19,298 nt of DNA. Origin: CAZYBG01 sp964645155 (GTDB lineage: Bacteria > Pseudomonadota > Alphaproteobacteria > Rhodobacterales > Rhodobacteraceae). Below, piece by piece: positions 6,191-12,767 of the stretch. The position numbers and the translations under genes were made by a program. The notes beneath the pieces are model-generated. The model did no database searches. It was given only the letters and a program-made list of their open reading frames with translations, and had not been told where the DNA came from. Positions within the stretch are counted from its first letter, which is position 1, and each line of letters starts with the position of its first letter. Location of the stretch: assembly GCA_964645155.1 (NCBI GenBank), contig CAZYBG010000059.1, positions 1 to 19,298 of the forward strand, read 5' to 3'.

Positions 6191-7396
6191 ATGAAGATGA
6201 CCGAGAGCAAGGCTCGGACCGGGCAGGGCATGCCCGGCGAGGGCGCCCCCGCGGCCGCCGAGGTGAAATCCGCGTTGAGCGGATTTCTCAGCGACTTCCG
6301 CGATTTCCAGGCCGACATTTCATCGAGGCTGCAACAACAGGACGAGCGACTGACCATGCTGGACCGCAAGACCGCCCATAGCGGGCGCCCCGCCCTTTCC
6401 GCCGCGGCCGAACCGGCCGCGCCCCATCAGAAGGCGTTCGACGCCTATCTGCGCAGCGGCGACGACGACGCGCTGCGCGGCCTCGTCCTCGAGGGCAAGG
6501 CGCTGTCGACGGCGGTGAACGCGGACGGCGGCTACCTCGTCGATCCGCAGACCGCCGAGACGATCCGCGGCGTGCTGAAGTCGACCGCCTCGATCCGGGC
6601 GGTCGCCAACGTGGTGAACGTGATGGCGACGTCCTATGACGTGCTGATCGACCATGGCGACATCGGCTCGGGCTGGGGCACCGAGGCCGGCCCGGTGACC
6701 GAGACCGGCACGCCGCAGATCGAGCGCATCTCGATCCAGCTGCACGAGCTTTCGGCGCTGCCGAAGGCCAGCCAGCGGCTGCTCGACGACGCGGCCTTCG
6801 ACATCGAGAGCTGGCTGGCCGACCGGATCGCGCAGAAGTTCGCCCGCGCCGAGGCGGCGGCGTTCATCTCGGGCGACGGCATCGACAAGCCGAAGGGCTT
6901 CCTGACGCATCCCAAGGTGGATGACGCGGTCTGGACCTGGGGGTCGCTCGGCTACGTGCCGACCGGCGCGGCGGGCGACTTCGAGGCGACGAACCCGTCG
7001 GATGCGATCGTCGACCTGGTCTATGCGCTCGAGGCCGACTACCGCGCCAACGCGGTGTTCGTGATGAACAGCAAGACCGCCGGCGCGGTGCGCAAGATGA
7101 AGGACGCCGACGGCCGGTTCCTGTGGTCGGACGGGCTGGCGGCGGGCGAGCCCGCGCGCCTGATGGGCTATCCGGTGATGATCGCCGAGGACATGCCCGA
7201 CATCGCGGCGGGCAGCTATGCGATCGCCTTCGGCGACTTCCGCGCCGGCTACACCGTGGCCGAGCGGCCCGACATCCGGGTGCTGCGCGACCCGTTCTCG
7301 GCCAAGCCGCACGTGCTGTTCTACGCGACGAAGCGCGTCGGCGGCGACGTGAGCGACTTCGCCGCGGTCAAGCTGATGAAGTTCGCCGTCTCGTAA
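6191..7396 (+). CDS. g5: GTA g5, HK97-fold major capsid protein
   Basis: This 401-aa phage major capsid protein forms the GTA head shell. The N-terminal part contains a charged, helical scaffold-like region (LSDFRDFQADISSRLQQQDE, about residues 34-53), as in HK97 delta domains removed by the prohead protease. The mature HK97 fold follows from about AFDAYLRSGD: segments LSTAVNADGGYLVDPQTAE, ELSALPKASQRLLDDAAFDI, LADRIAQKFARAEAAAFISG, GKPKG-like DKPKGFL and VFVMNSKTAGAVRKMKDADG are typical. Start choice is open: GTG 6188, ATG 6191 and ATG 6197 are in frame, and AGG at 6186-6188 best fits 6197. It is followed by a 255-bp gap with terminator-like structure, which would fit higher expression of capsid than of tail genes. 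Confidence 0.96.
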   Translation: MKMTESKARTGQGMPGEGAPAAAEVKSALSGFLSDFRDFQADISSRLQQQDERLTMLDRKTAHSGRPALSAAAEPAAPHQKAFDAYLRSGDDDALRGLVLEGKALSTAVNADGGYLVDPQTAETIRGVLKSTASIRAVANVVNVMATSYDVLIDHGDIGSGWGTEAGPVTETGTPQIERISIQLHELSALPKASQRLLDDAAFDIESWLADRIAQKFARAEAAAFISGDGIDKPKGFLTHPKVDDAVWTWGSLGYVPTGAAGDFEATNPSDAIVDLVYALEADYRANAVFVMNSKTAGAVRKMKDADGRFLWSDGLAAGEPARLMGYPVMIAEDMPDIAAGSYAIAFGDFRAGYTVAERPDIRVLRDPFSAKPHVLFYATKRVGGDVSDFAAVKLMKFAVS

Positions 7397-7452
7397 GGGA
7401 CGGTGAGCCGCGCCTCCGGCCCGGGGCCGGGGGCGTGGGTGGCGGGCGCGCG

Positions 7453-7531
7453 CGGGACCCCGGGAGGGGTGCCCGGCCGACTAGCTGCTTCCACCGTCCG
7501 AGCGGCCGGGGGCGCGCGCCCGCCTTTTTCT
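7453..7531 (+). terminator. Hairpin pair with T-run between capsid and g6
   Basis: Two structures lie in the 255-bp gap after g5. The first is a 9-bp stem with one bulged G: CGGGACCCC (7453-7461) pairs with GGGGT-CCCG (7466-7475) around a GGGA loop. The second is the palindrome GGGCGCGCGCCC (7510-7521), with possible outer GGC/GCC pairs (7504-7506 with 7522-7524), followed at once by TTTTTCTT (7525-7532). The second has the form of an intrinsic terminator. Partial termination here would lower tail-gene transcription relative to head genes. The rest of the gap shows no gene. Confidence 0.5.
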
Positions 7532-7651
7532 TCCGACGGGACTGTCCGGGCCGGGGCGCAGGGGTGCCCCGACGCCCGTGCCGGACCCATCGCCGCCGGT
7601 CGCGACCCGTCGCAGGGGTTCGCCGGGCCGGAGCATTGCAAGGGGATCGCC

Positions 7652-8284
7652 ATGACGCTGATCGAGGAGACGCAGGTGCCGGCGACGGCCCTGCCGCTGC
7701 AGGAGCTCAAGGAGCACCTGAGGCTCGGCACCGGGTTCGCCGATGCCGGCGCCGCCGACGGCTATCTGCAGGGCGTGCTGCGGGCGGCGCTTGCCGCCGT
7801 CGAGGCGCGGACCGGCAAGGCGCTGATCGGGCGCGACTTCCGCTGGTCGGTGAACTGCTGGCGGGAGGCCGACATGCAGGCGCTGCCGATCGCGCCGGTG
7901 GCGGCGATCCTGTCGCTGACGATGACCGACAGGGCGGGGGTGGCGACGGTGATCGCCGCGGACCGCTACTGGCTGGAGCGCGACAGCCAGCGGCCGCGGC
8001 TGCGGGCCGCCGGGGCGGCGCTGCCGGCGATCCCGACCGGGGGCGCGGCCGAGGTCCGCATGACGGCGGGCTTCGGGCCGGCCTGGGGCGACGTGCCGGT
8101 GGAGCTGAGGCAGGCGGTCCTGCTGATCGCGGCGGGCTATTTCGAGCGCCGCCATGAGGAGGGCGCGGCACCGGGCGCGATGCCCTTCGGGGTGATGGCG
8201 CTGATCGAGCGCTGGCGCACCGTGCGCGGCTTCGGGCGCGGCGTGGCACGCGGCCCCGGGCGCGGTTTCGGCGGTGCGCGATGA
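7652..8284 (+). CDS. g6: GTA g6, head-tail connector (phiE125 gp8 / gp6-like)
   Basis: This 210-aa protein resembles the head-tail connector that docks under the portal ring. The N-terminal helical domain (PLQELKEHLRL, then LQGVLRAALAAVEARTGKAL, about residues 15-58) and LPIAPVAAILSL followed by a beta-rich domain with VRMTAGFGPAWGDVPVELRQAVLLIAAGYFERR (about 134-166) match the family. The C-terminus is Arg/Gly-rich. The frame is open upstream to GTG 7403, but that extension is low-complexity Gly/Ala/Pro/Arg sequence. ATG 7652 has AAGGGG at 7640-7645 and gives the usual family length. The stop overlaps the g7 start (ATGA). Confidence 0.9.
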   Translation: MTLIEETQVPATALPLQELKEHLRLGTGFADAGAADGYLQGVLRAALAAVEARTGKALIGRDFRWSVNCWREADMQALPIAPVAAILSLTMTDRAGVATVIAADRYWLERDSQRPRLRAAGAALPAIPTGGAAEVRMTAGFGPAWGDVPVELRQAVLLIAAGYFERRHEEGAAPGAMPFGVMALIERWRTVRGFGRGVARGPGRGFGGAR

Positions 8285-8622
8285 CGCGGCTGCCGATCCT
8301 GTCCCGCCCACTGGTGCTGGAGGCGCCGGTCCGGACGCCGGACGGCGCCGGCGGCTTCGCCGAGGTCTGGCAGGCGCAGGGCGAGGTCTGGGCCGAGATC
8401 CGGCCCGGCACCGGGCGCGAGAGCGCGGGCGAGTTCCTGACGCTGTCGGCGGTGCCGGTCAGGGTCGTCGTGCGCGGCGCCCCGGTCGGGTCGCCGGCGC
8501 GGCCGAAGGCCGGGCAGAGGTTCCGCGAGGGCGACCGGATCTATCCGATCGCCGCGGTGACCGAGCACGACCCGCGGGGCCACTACCTGGTCTGCTTCGC
8601 GAACGAGGAGGTGGGGGGATGA
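8281..8622 (+). CDS. g7: GTA g7, head closure / head-tail adaptor protein
   Basis: This 113-aa protein belongs to the phage head closure family (SPP1 gp16-like, 'head-tail joining'), a small beta-barrel stopper between connector and tail. Typical features are an early basic strand, the turn DGAGGFAEVW (about residues 21-30), WAEIRPGTGRES, and the closing RIYPIAAVTEHDPRGHYLVC segment. Its length is normal for the family. It begins inside the g6 stop (ATGA) and its own stop overlaps the g8 ATG in the same way, so g6, g7 and g8 are probably translated by reinitiation. Confidence 0.9.
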   Translation: MTRLPILSRPLVLEAPVRTPDGAGGFAEVWQAQGEVWAEIRPGTGRESAGEFLTLSAVPVRVVVRGAPVGSPARPKAGQRFREGDRIYPIAAVTEHDPRGHYLVCFANEEVGG

Positions 8623-9029
8623 GCTACGCATCCGCCGCCGCGCTGCAGGCGGCCGTCTACCAGCGGCTGATGGCCGACAGCGCGGTCGACGCGCTGGTTG
8701 GCAGCGCGATCTACGACGCAGTGCCGCCGGGGCCGCTGCCGGGCCTCTACCTGAGCCTCGGGCCGGAGGATGCCCGCGACCGGTCGGACCAGACCGGCGC
8801 CGGCGCCGAGCACGAATTCTCGGTGAGCGTGGTGAGCGACGCCGCCGGGTTCCAGACCGCGAAGGCGCTGGCCGCCGCGGTCAGCGACGCGCTGGTGGGG
8901 GCCGAGCTGATCCTGGCCCGCGGGCGGCTGGTGGACCTGTGGTTCCTGCGCGCCCGGGCGCGGCGGGTCGGCGCGGCCGACCAGCGGCGCATCGACCTGT
9001 GGTTCCGCGCGCGTGTGGACCTGACCTGA
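8619..9029 (+). CDS. g8: GTA g8, tail terminator (DUF3168 family)
   Basis: This 136-aa protein matches the DUF3168 tail completion/terminator family, which caps the tail tube and binds the head closure ring. Visible features are an N-terminal helix (AAALQAAVYQRLMAD), the conserved turn IYDAVPPGPLPGLYLSLGPE (about 30-49), a central strand (EHEFSVSVVSD) and helix (QTAKALAAAVSDAL), and the C-terminal DLWFLRARARRV...RIDLWFRARVDL repeat-like strands. The start at ATG 8619 overlaps the g7 stop and has GGAGGTGGGGGG just upstream. The longer in-frame extension runs over g7 and is discarded. Confidence 0.9.
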   Translation: MSYASAAALQAAVYQRLMADSAVDALVGSAIYDAVPPGPLPGLYLSLGPEDARDRSDQTGAGAEHEFSVSVVSDAAGFQTAKALAAAVSDALVGAELILARGRLVDLWFLRARARRVGAADQRRIDLWFRARVDLT

Positions 9030-9049
9030 CATCTCATGGAGTGACCGAC

Positions 9050-9463
9050 ATGGCGGCGCAGAGCGGCAAGGACCTTCTCATCAAGATGGACATGACCGGG
9101 GGCGGCGTGTTCGAGACGATCGCGGGGCTGCGCGCCACGCGGATCAGCTTCAACGCCGAGACGGTGGATGTCACCAGCCTGGAGAGCCAGGGCGGCTGGC
9201 GCGAGCTGCTGGCCGGCGCCGGGGTGAAGGCGGCGGCGATCTCGGGCTCGGGGGTGTTCAAGGACGCCGCGACCGACGAACGGGCGCGGGCGATCTTCTT
9301 TTCCGGCGAGGTGCCGGCGTTCCAGGTCATAATCCCGGGCTTCGGCATCGTCGAGGGGCCGTTCCAGATGACCGCGATCGAGTATGCCGGCAGCTACAAT
9401 GGCGAGGCGACCTACGAGCTGTCGCTCGCCTCGGCCGGCGCGCTGAGCTTCACGGCGCTCTGA
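9050..9463 (+). CDS. g9: GTA g9, major tail tube protein (TP901-1 family)
   Basis: This 137-aa protein is the tail tube subunit, of the TP901-1 major tail protein family. It opens with QSGKDLLIKMDM and has the tube-fold features FETIAGLRATRISFNAETVDVTSLES (strands and the long loop) and GWRELLAGAGVKAAAISGSGVFKD, ending with FQMTAIEYAGSYNGEATYELSLASAG. ATG 9050 has GGAG at 9038-9041; GTG 9041 in frame overlaps that site and is less likely. There is a 20-bp gap after g8 and a 1-base TGATG overlap with g10. Confidence 0.93.
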   Translation: MAAQSGKDLLIKMDMTGGGVFETIAGLRATRISFNAETVDVTSLESQGGWRELLAGAGVKAAAISGSGVFKDAATDERARAIFFSGEVPAFQVIIPGFGIVEGPFQMTAIEYAGSYNGEATYELSLASAGALSFTAL

Positions 9464-9786
9464 TGGCGAACCCCTGGGCGGGCGAGGTCGAGCTGGTGCT
9501 CGACGGCGAGCGACGGGTGATGAAGCTGACGCTGGGGGCGCTGGCCGAGCTGGAGGCGGCGCTCGGGGCCGACAGCCTGGTGGCGCTGGTCGAGCGGTTC
9601 GAGGCGGGGCGGTTCTCGACCCGCGACGTGCTGCTGCTGGTTGTCGCCGGCCTCAGGGGCGGCGGCTGGCGGGGCGGCGCGGAGGAGCTGCGCACCGCCG
9701 AGATCGCCGGCGGGCCGCTGGAGGCGGCGCGGGTCGCCGCGCAGCTGCTGATGCGGGCGTTCAAGCTGCCCGACGCGGCGTCGTGA
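9463..9786 (+). CDS. g10: GTA g10, tail assembly chaperone-like (GTA-gp10 family)
   Basis: This 107-aa protein matches the small GTA gp10 family, placed where tailed phages carry the tail assembly chaperone that coats the tape measure during assembly. It has a basic N-terminal beta hairpin (GEVELVLDGERRVMKLTLGALAELEAALG, about residues 7-35) followed by helices, and ends with AARVAAQLLMRAFKLPD. It overlaps g9 by one base (TGATG) and its stop overlaps the GTG start of g10.1 (GTGA). The g10.1 frame is -1 relative to g10, the geometry of the lambda G/GT pair, but no slippery heptamer is visible near the end. Confidence 0.88.
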   Translation: MANPWAGEVELVLDGERRVMKLTLGALAELEAALGADSLVALVERFEAGRFSTRDVLLLVVAGLRGGGWRGGAEELRTAEIAGGPLEAARVAAQLLMRAFKLPDAAS

Positions 9787-9986
9787 GCGGGTTCGACTGG
9801 GCGGGGCTGATGCGGCAGGGCCTGCGCGGCCTCGGCCTCAGCCCCGCCGAGTTCTGGGCGCTGACGCCGGCCGAGCTGATGCTGATGCTTGGGCAGGAGG
9901 GCGGCGCGACCGCGCCGCTCGGCCGGGCCCGGCTGATGGAACTGGCGGCGGCCTATCCGGACGTGAAGGGAACGGGTCATGGATGA
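9783..9986 (+). CDS. g10.1: GTA g10.1, second tail assembly chaperone (Rcc01693 family)
   Basis: This 67-aa protein matches the small phage tail assembly chaperone family found only with GTA-like tails. Typical residues are FDWAGLMRQGLRGLGLSPAEFWALTPAELMLML (about 4-36), with the highly characteristic SPAEFWALTPAEL core. It uses a GTG start that overlaps the g10 stop, so its translation should be coupled to g10, and it overlaps the tape measure gene by 8 bp. Its position between g10 and g11 supports a role in chaperoning the tape measure. Confidence 0.9.
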   Translation: MSGFDWAGLMRQGLRGLGLSPAEFWALTPAELMLMLGQEGGATAPLGRARLMELAAAYPDVKGTGHG

Positions 9987-10641
9987 GACGGACGGGCTCG
10001 ACGGGCTCGAGGACCAGGTGCGGGCGCTGGAGGCCAGCCTCGGCGCCGCGCAGGGAATGGCGGCCGCCTTCGACGGCGAGCTGGGCCGGATGCGGGAGAC
10101 GATGGCGGCCACCGGGCGCGACGTGGCCGGGCTGTCGAACGCCGTCGGCCGCGGGCTGCGCGGCGCGTTCGACGGGCTGGTCTTCGACGGGATGAAGCTG
10201 TCGGAGGCGATGAAGGGGCTGGCGCGGTCGATCTCGGACGCGGCCTATGCCGCGGCGATCCGTCCGGTGCAGCAGCATTTCGGCCAGCTCATCGCCGGCG
10301 GGATCGAGAGCTTCGTGTCGGGGATGATCCCGTTCGCCCGGGGCGGCGCGTTCTCGCAGGGGCGGGTGATGCCGTTCGCCAAGGGCGGCGTGGTCAGCGG
10401 GCCGGTGACGTTCCCGATGCGGGGCGGCCGCGGGCTGATGGGCGAGGCCGGGCCCGAGGCGATCGTGCCGCTGGCGCGCGGCGCCGACGGGCGGCTTGGC
10501 GTGGCGATGCAGGGCGGCGGCCGGCCGGTGAACGTGGTGATGAACATCACCACGCCCGATGCCGAGGGGTTCCGGCGCAGCCAGGGCCAGATCGCGGCGC
10601 AGGTGACGCGCGCGCTGGGGCGCGGGCAGCGGAACCGGTGA
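9979..10641 (+). CDS. g11: GTA g11, short tail tape measure protein
   Basis: This 220-aa protein sets tail length. It is very short for a tape measure (most siphophages have 600 or more residues), but this is usual for GTAs, whose tail is short. The N-terminal half is helical and charged (EDQVRALEASLG, ELGRMRETMAATG). The middle (LSEAMKGLARSISDAAYAAAIRPVQ) resembles the conserved end of phage tape measures. The C-terminal half has the typical Gly-rich motif series FARGGAF, FAKGGVVSGP, GLMGEAGPEAIVPL and a final NVVMNITTPDAEGFRRSQGQI. It starts 8 bp before the end of g10.1 and is followed by a 129-bp GC-rich gap. Confidence 0.93.
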   Translation: MDETDGLDGLEDQVRALEASLGAAQGMAAAFDGELGRMRETMAATGRDVAGLSNAVGRGLRGAFDGLVFDGMKLSEAMKGLARSISDAAYAAAIRPVQQHFGQLIAGGIESFVSGMIPFARGGAFSQGRVMPFAKGGVVSGPVTFPMRGGRGLMGEAGPEAIVPLARGADGRLGVAMQGGGRPVNVVMNITTPDAEGFRRSQGQIAAQVTRALGRGQRNR

Positions 10642-10704
10642 GCGGGGGCTGCCCGGCGGCCTTCGCCCTCGGGTGGACGGCGCGCGCGGCCTGAAGCGGG
10701 TGGG

Positions 10705-10723
10705 CCGCCGCGGCGCGCGGCGG
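10705..10723 (+). promoter_or_regulatory. Strong GC hairpin in the g11-g12 gap
   Basis: CCGCCGCG (10705-10712) pairs perfectly with CGCGGCGG (10716-10723) around a GCG triloop. No T-run follows, so it is not a classical terminator. It could protect the 3' end of a processed transcript, slow polymerase, or be chance in this GC-rich DNA. The surrounding gap (10642-10770) contains no gene; the last part carries GGAGGA (10762-10767), the ribosome site of g12. Confidence 0.35.
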
Positions 10724-10770
10724 GCGGGCGGCACTGGCGGCACGGGCGAGCATGAGGACTGGAGGACGGC

Positions 10771-11403
10771 ATGGGATTCCACGACATCCGCTTCCCCGCC
10801 AACCTGAGCTTCGGCTCGGTCGGCGGGCCGGAGCGGCGCACCGAGATCGTGACGCTCGCGAACGGCTACGAGGAGCGCAACACCCCCTGGGCGCATTCGC
10901 GGCGCCGCTACGACGCCGGGGTGGGGCTGAGGAGCCTCGACGACGTCGAGGCGCTGATCGCGTTCTTCGAGGCGCGGCGCGGGCAGCTCTTCGGCTTCCG
11001 CTGGAAGGACTGGTCGGACTACAAGTCTTGCCTGCCGACGCGCGACGTGGCCTTCACCGACCAGATCCTCGGGGTGGGTGACGGCGTCACCACGGCGTTC
11101 CAGATCGTCAAGACCTACCGGTCGGGCGCCGAGGACTACCGGCGGCCGATCACCCGGCCGGTGCTTGGCACCGTGCGGGCCGGGGTCAAGGGCGACCAGC
11201 TGGTCGAGACGGTGCAGTTCACGGTCGACTACGCCACCGGCCTGCTGAGCTTTGCCGAGGCGCCCGACCCGGGCGCGGAGATCACCTGCGGCTTCGAGTT
11301 CGACGTGCCGGTGCGGTTCGACACCGACCGGATCCAGACCTCGGTGGCGAGTTTCCAGGCCGGCGAGGTCCCGACCGTGCCGATCGTGGAGGTGAGGGTC
11401 TGA
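10771..11403 (+). CDS. g12: GTA g12, distal tail protein (DUF2460 family)
   Basis: This 210-aa protein belongs to the DUF2460 family; the R. capsulatus member (Rcc01695) is the distal tail protein joining the tube to the baseplate. The family signature is clear: FHDIRFPANLSFGSVGGPER (residues 3-22), TEIVTLANGYEERNTPWAHSRRRYD (about 24-48), and FFEARRGQLFGFRWKDWSDYKS (about 66-87). Two beta repeats follow, ending CGFEFDVPVRFDTD. ATG 10771 has a GGAGGA ribosome site. The stop overlaps the g13 ATG (TGATG). Confidence 0.94.
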   Translation: MGFHDIRFPANLSFGSVGGPERRTEIVTLANGYEERNTPWAHSRRRYDAGVGLRSLDDVEALIAFFEARRGQLFGFRWKDWSDYKSCLPTRDVAFTDQILGVGDGVTTAFQIVKTYRSGAEDYRRPITRPVLGTVRAGVKGDQLVETVQFTVDYATGLLSFAEAPDPGAEITCGFEFDVPVRFDTDRIQTSVASFQAGEVPTVPIVEVRV

Positions 11404-12320
11404 TGGCGGTTCCGGAAAGTCTGGTCGCGCACCTGGCGAGCGGCGCGACGACCCTCTGCCGCGCCTGGGCGCTGGTGCGGCAGGGCGGCGCGGTGCTGGG
11501 GTTCACCGACCACGACCGCGACCTGGCCTTCGAGGGGATCGTGTTCCGCGCGAATACCGGCCTGACCGCGAAGGCGCTGCAGCAGACGACCGGCCTTGCG
11601 GTCGACAACACCGAGGCGATGGGCGCGCTGTCGGCCGCGAGCCTGACCGAGGAGGACATCCTTGCCGGGCGCTACGACGGCGCGGAGGTGCGCGCCTGGC
11701 TGGTGAACTGGGCGGCCGTCCAGGACCGGGTGCTGCAGTTCCGCGGCACCGTGGGCGAGATCGTGCGGTCGGGCGGCGCGTTCCAGGCCGAGCTGCGCGG
11801 GTTGACCGAGGCGCTGAACCAGCCGCAGGGGCGGGTCTACCAGCGGCCCTGTTCGGCCGTTCTCGGCGACGGGCTCTGCCGGTTCGACCTGGCGCGACCG
11901 GGCTACGCGGTGGAGCGCGCGGCCGAGACGGTGGAGGAGGGGCGGGTGTTCCGCTTCGCGGCGCTGCCCGGCTTCGACGACCGCTGGTTCGAGCGCGGCG
12001 CGCTGACGGTGCTGAGCGGGCGGGCCGAGGGGCTGCGGGGCATCGTCAAGAACGACCGGGCGCGCGGCGCGGGCCGGGAGGTCGAGCTCTGGGAGGCGAT
12101 CGCGCTGCCGGTGGACCCGGGCGACATGGTGCGGATCGAGGCGGGCTGCGACAAGCGGGCCGAGACCTGCCGGCTGAAGTTCGACAACTTCCTGAACTTC
12201 CGCGGCTTTCCGCATATCCCGGGCGAGGACTGGCTGATGAGCTATCCGGTGCGGTCGGCCAGCAATTCGGGGCGGTCGCGGACCGAGCTGGGCGAGACGC
12301 TGCCATGGGGCCTGCCATGA
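11403..12320 (+). CDS. g13: GTA g13, baseplate hub protein (DUF2163 / BR0599 family)
   Basis: This 305-aa protein has an N-terminal DUF2163 domain (LARAHLAS-like opening with TTLCRAWALVRQGGAVLGFTDHD, about residues 16-38) and a C-terminal phage BR0599-type region. The R. capsulatus homologue is the tail hub and, as I recall from its structure, binds an iron-sulfur cluster. Four cysteines suited to this are present: Cys150 and Cys159 (RPCSAVLGDGLC), Cys249 and Cys256 (GCDKRAETC). They are followed by the conserved KFDNFLNFRGFPHIPGED. Start and stop overlap g12 (TGATG) and g14 (ATGA). Confidence 0.93.
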   Translation: MAVPESLVAHLASGATTLCRAWALVRQGGAVLGFTDHDRDLAFEGIVFRANTGLTAKALQQTTGLAVDNTEAMGALSAASLTEEDILAGRYDGAEVRAWLVNWAAVQDRVLQFRGTVGEIVRSGGAFQAELRGLTEALNQPQGRVYQRPCSAVLGDGLCRFDLARPGYAVERAAETVEEGRVFRFAALPGFDDRWFERGALTVLSGRAEGLRGIVKNDRARGAGREVELWEAIALPVDPGDMVRIEAGCDKRAETCRLKFDNFLNFRGFPHIPGEDWLMSYPVRSASNSGRSRTELGETLPWGLP

Positions 12321-12763
12321 GCATGGTGGCGGAGCGCGCGGTGGCCGAGGCGCGGCGCTGGATCGGCACGCCCTACCGGCACCAGGCGGCGACGCGGGGC
12401 GCGGGGGCCGATTGCCTCGGACTGATCCGCGGCGTCTGGCGCGCGCTCTACGGCGCCGAGCCCGAGGCGGTGCCGCCCTACACGGCCGACTGGTCGGAGC
12501 CCGCCCGCGAGGAGGTGCTGTGGCGCGCCGCACTGCGGCATCTGCGCCCCGCCGGGCGGGCCGTGCCGCAGCCGGGCGAGGTGATCCTGTTCCGGATGCG
12601 GGACGGGGCGGTGGCCAAGCATCTCGGTATCGCGGCGGCCGCGGGTCCGGGCGCCGCGGCGAGCTTCATCCACGCCTATGCCGGGCACGGCGTCGTCGAA
12701 AGCCCGCTGTCGGCCCCCTGGTCGCGCCGCGTCGCGGCGTGCTTCGCGTTCCCCGAGGAGTAA
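12317..12763 (+). CDS. g14: GTA g14, NlpC/P60 peptidoglycan peptidase
   Basis: This 148-aa cysteine peptidase, in the tail tip of the GTA, is expected to cut peptide crosslinks of the recipient's peptidoglycan so DNA can pass. The putative triad is visible: Cys33 in GADCLGLIRGVW, His102 in AKHLGIA and a third polar residue, probably His119 in SFIHAY. The N-terminal VAEARRWIGTPYRHQA is typical of phage NlpC/P60 proteins. ATG 12317 overlaps the g13 stop (ATGA) and is preferred; ATG 12305 in frame would add four residues. No signal peptide, as expected for a virion protein. Confidence 0.94.
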   Translation: MSMVAERAVAEARRWIGTPYRHQAATRGAGADCLGLIRGVWRALYGAEPEAVPPYTADWSEPAREEVLWRAALRHLRPAGRAVPQPGEVILFRMRDGAVAKHLGIAAAAGPGAAASFIHAYAGHGVVESPLSAPWSRRVAACFAFPEE

Positions 12764-12767
12764 GCGC

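Noticed and set aside
7403..7651. N-terminal extension of g6 from GTG 7403
   Set aside because: The 83 extra residues are Gly/Ala/Pro/Arg low complexity, cross the terminator-like hairpins, and ATG 7652 has a good ribosome site and normal family length.
9740..9790. Programmed -1 frameshift joining g10 to g10.1, as in lambda G/GT
   Set aside because: The frame relation is right, but no slippery heptamer is present in the last codons of g10 and a GTG start overlaps the stop, so reinitiation explains it.
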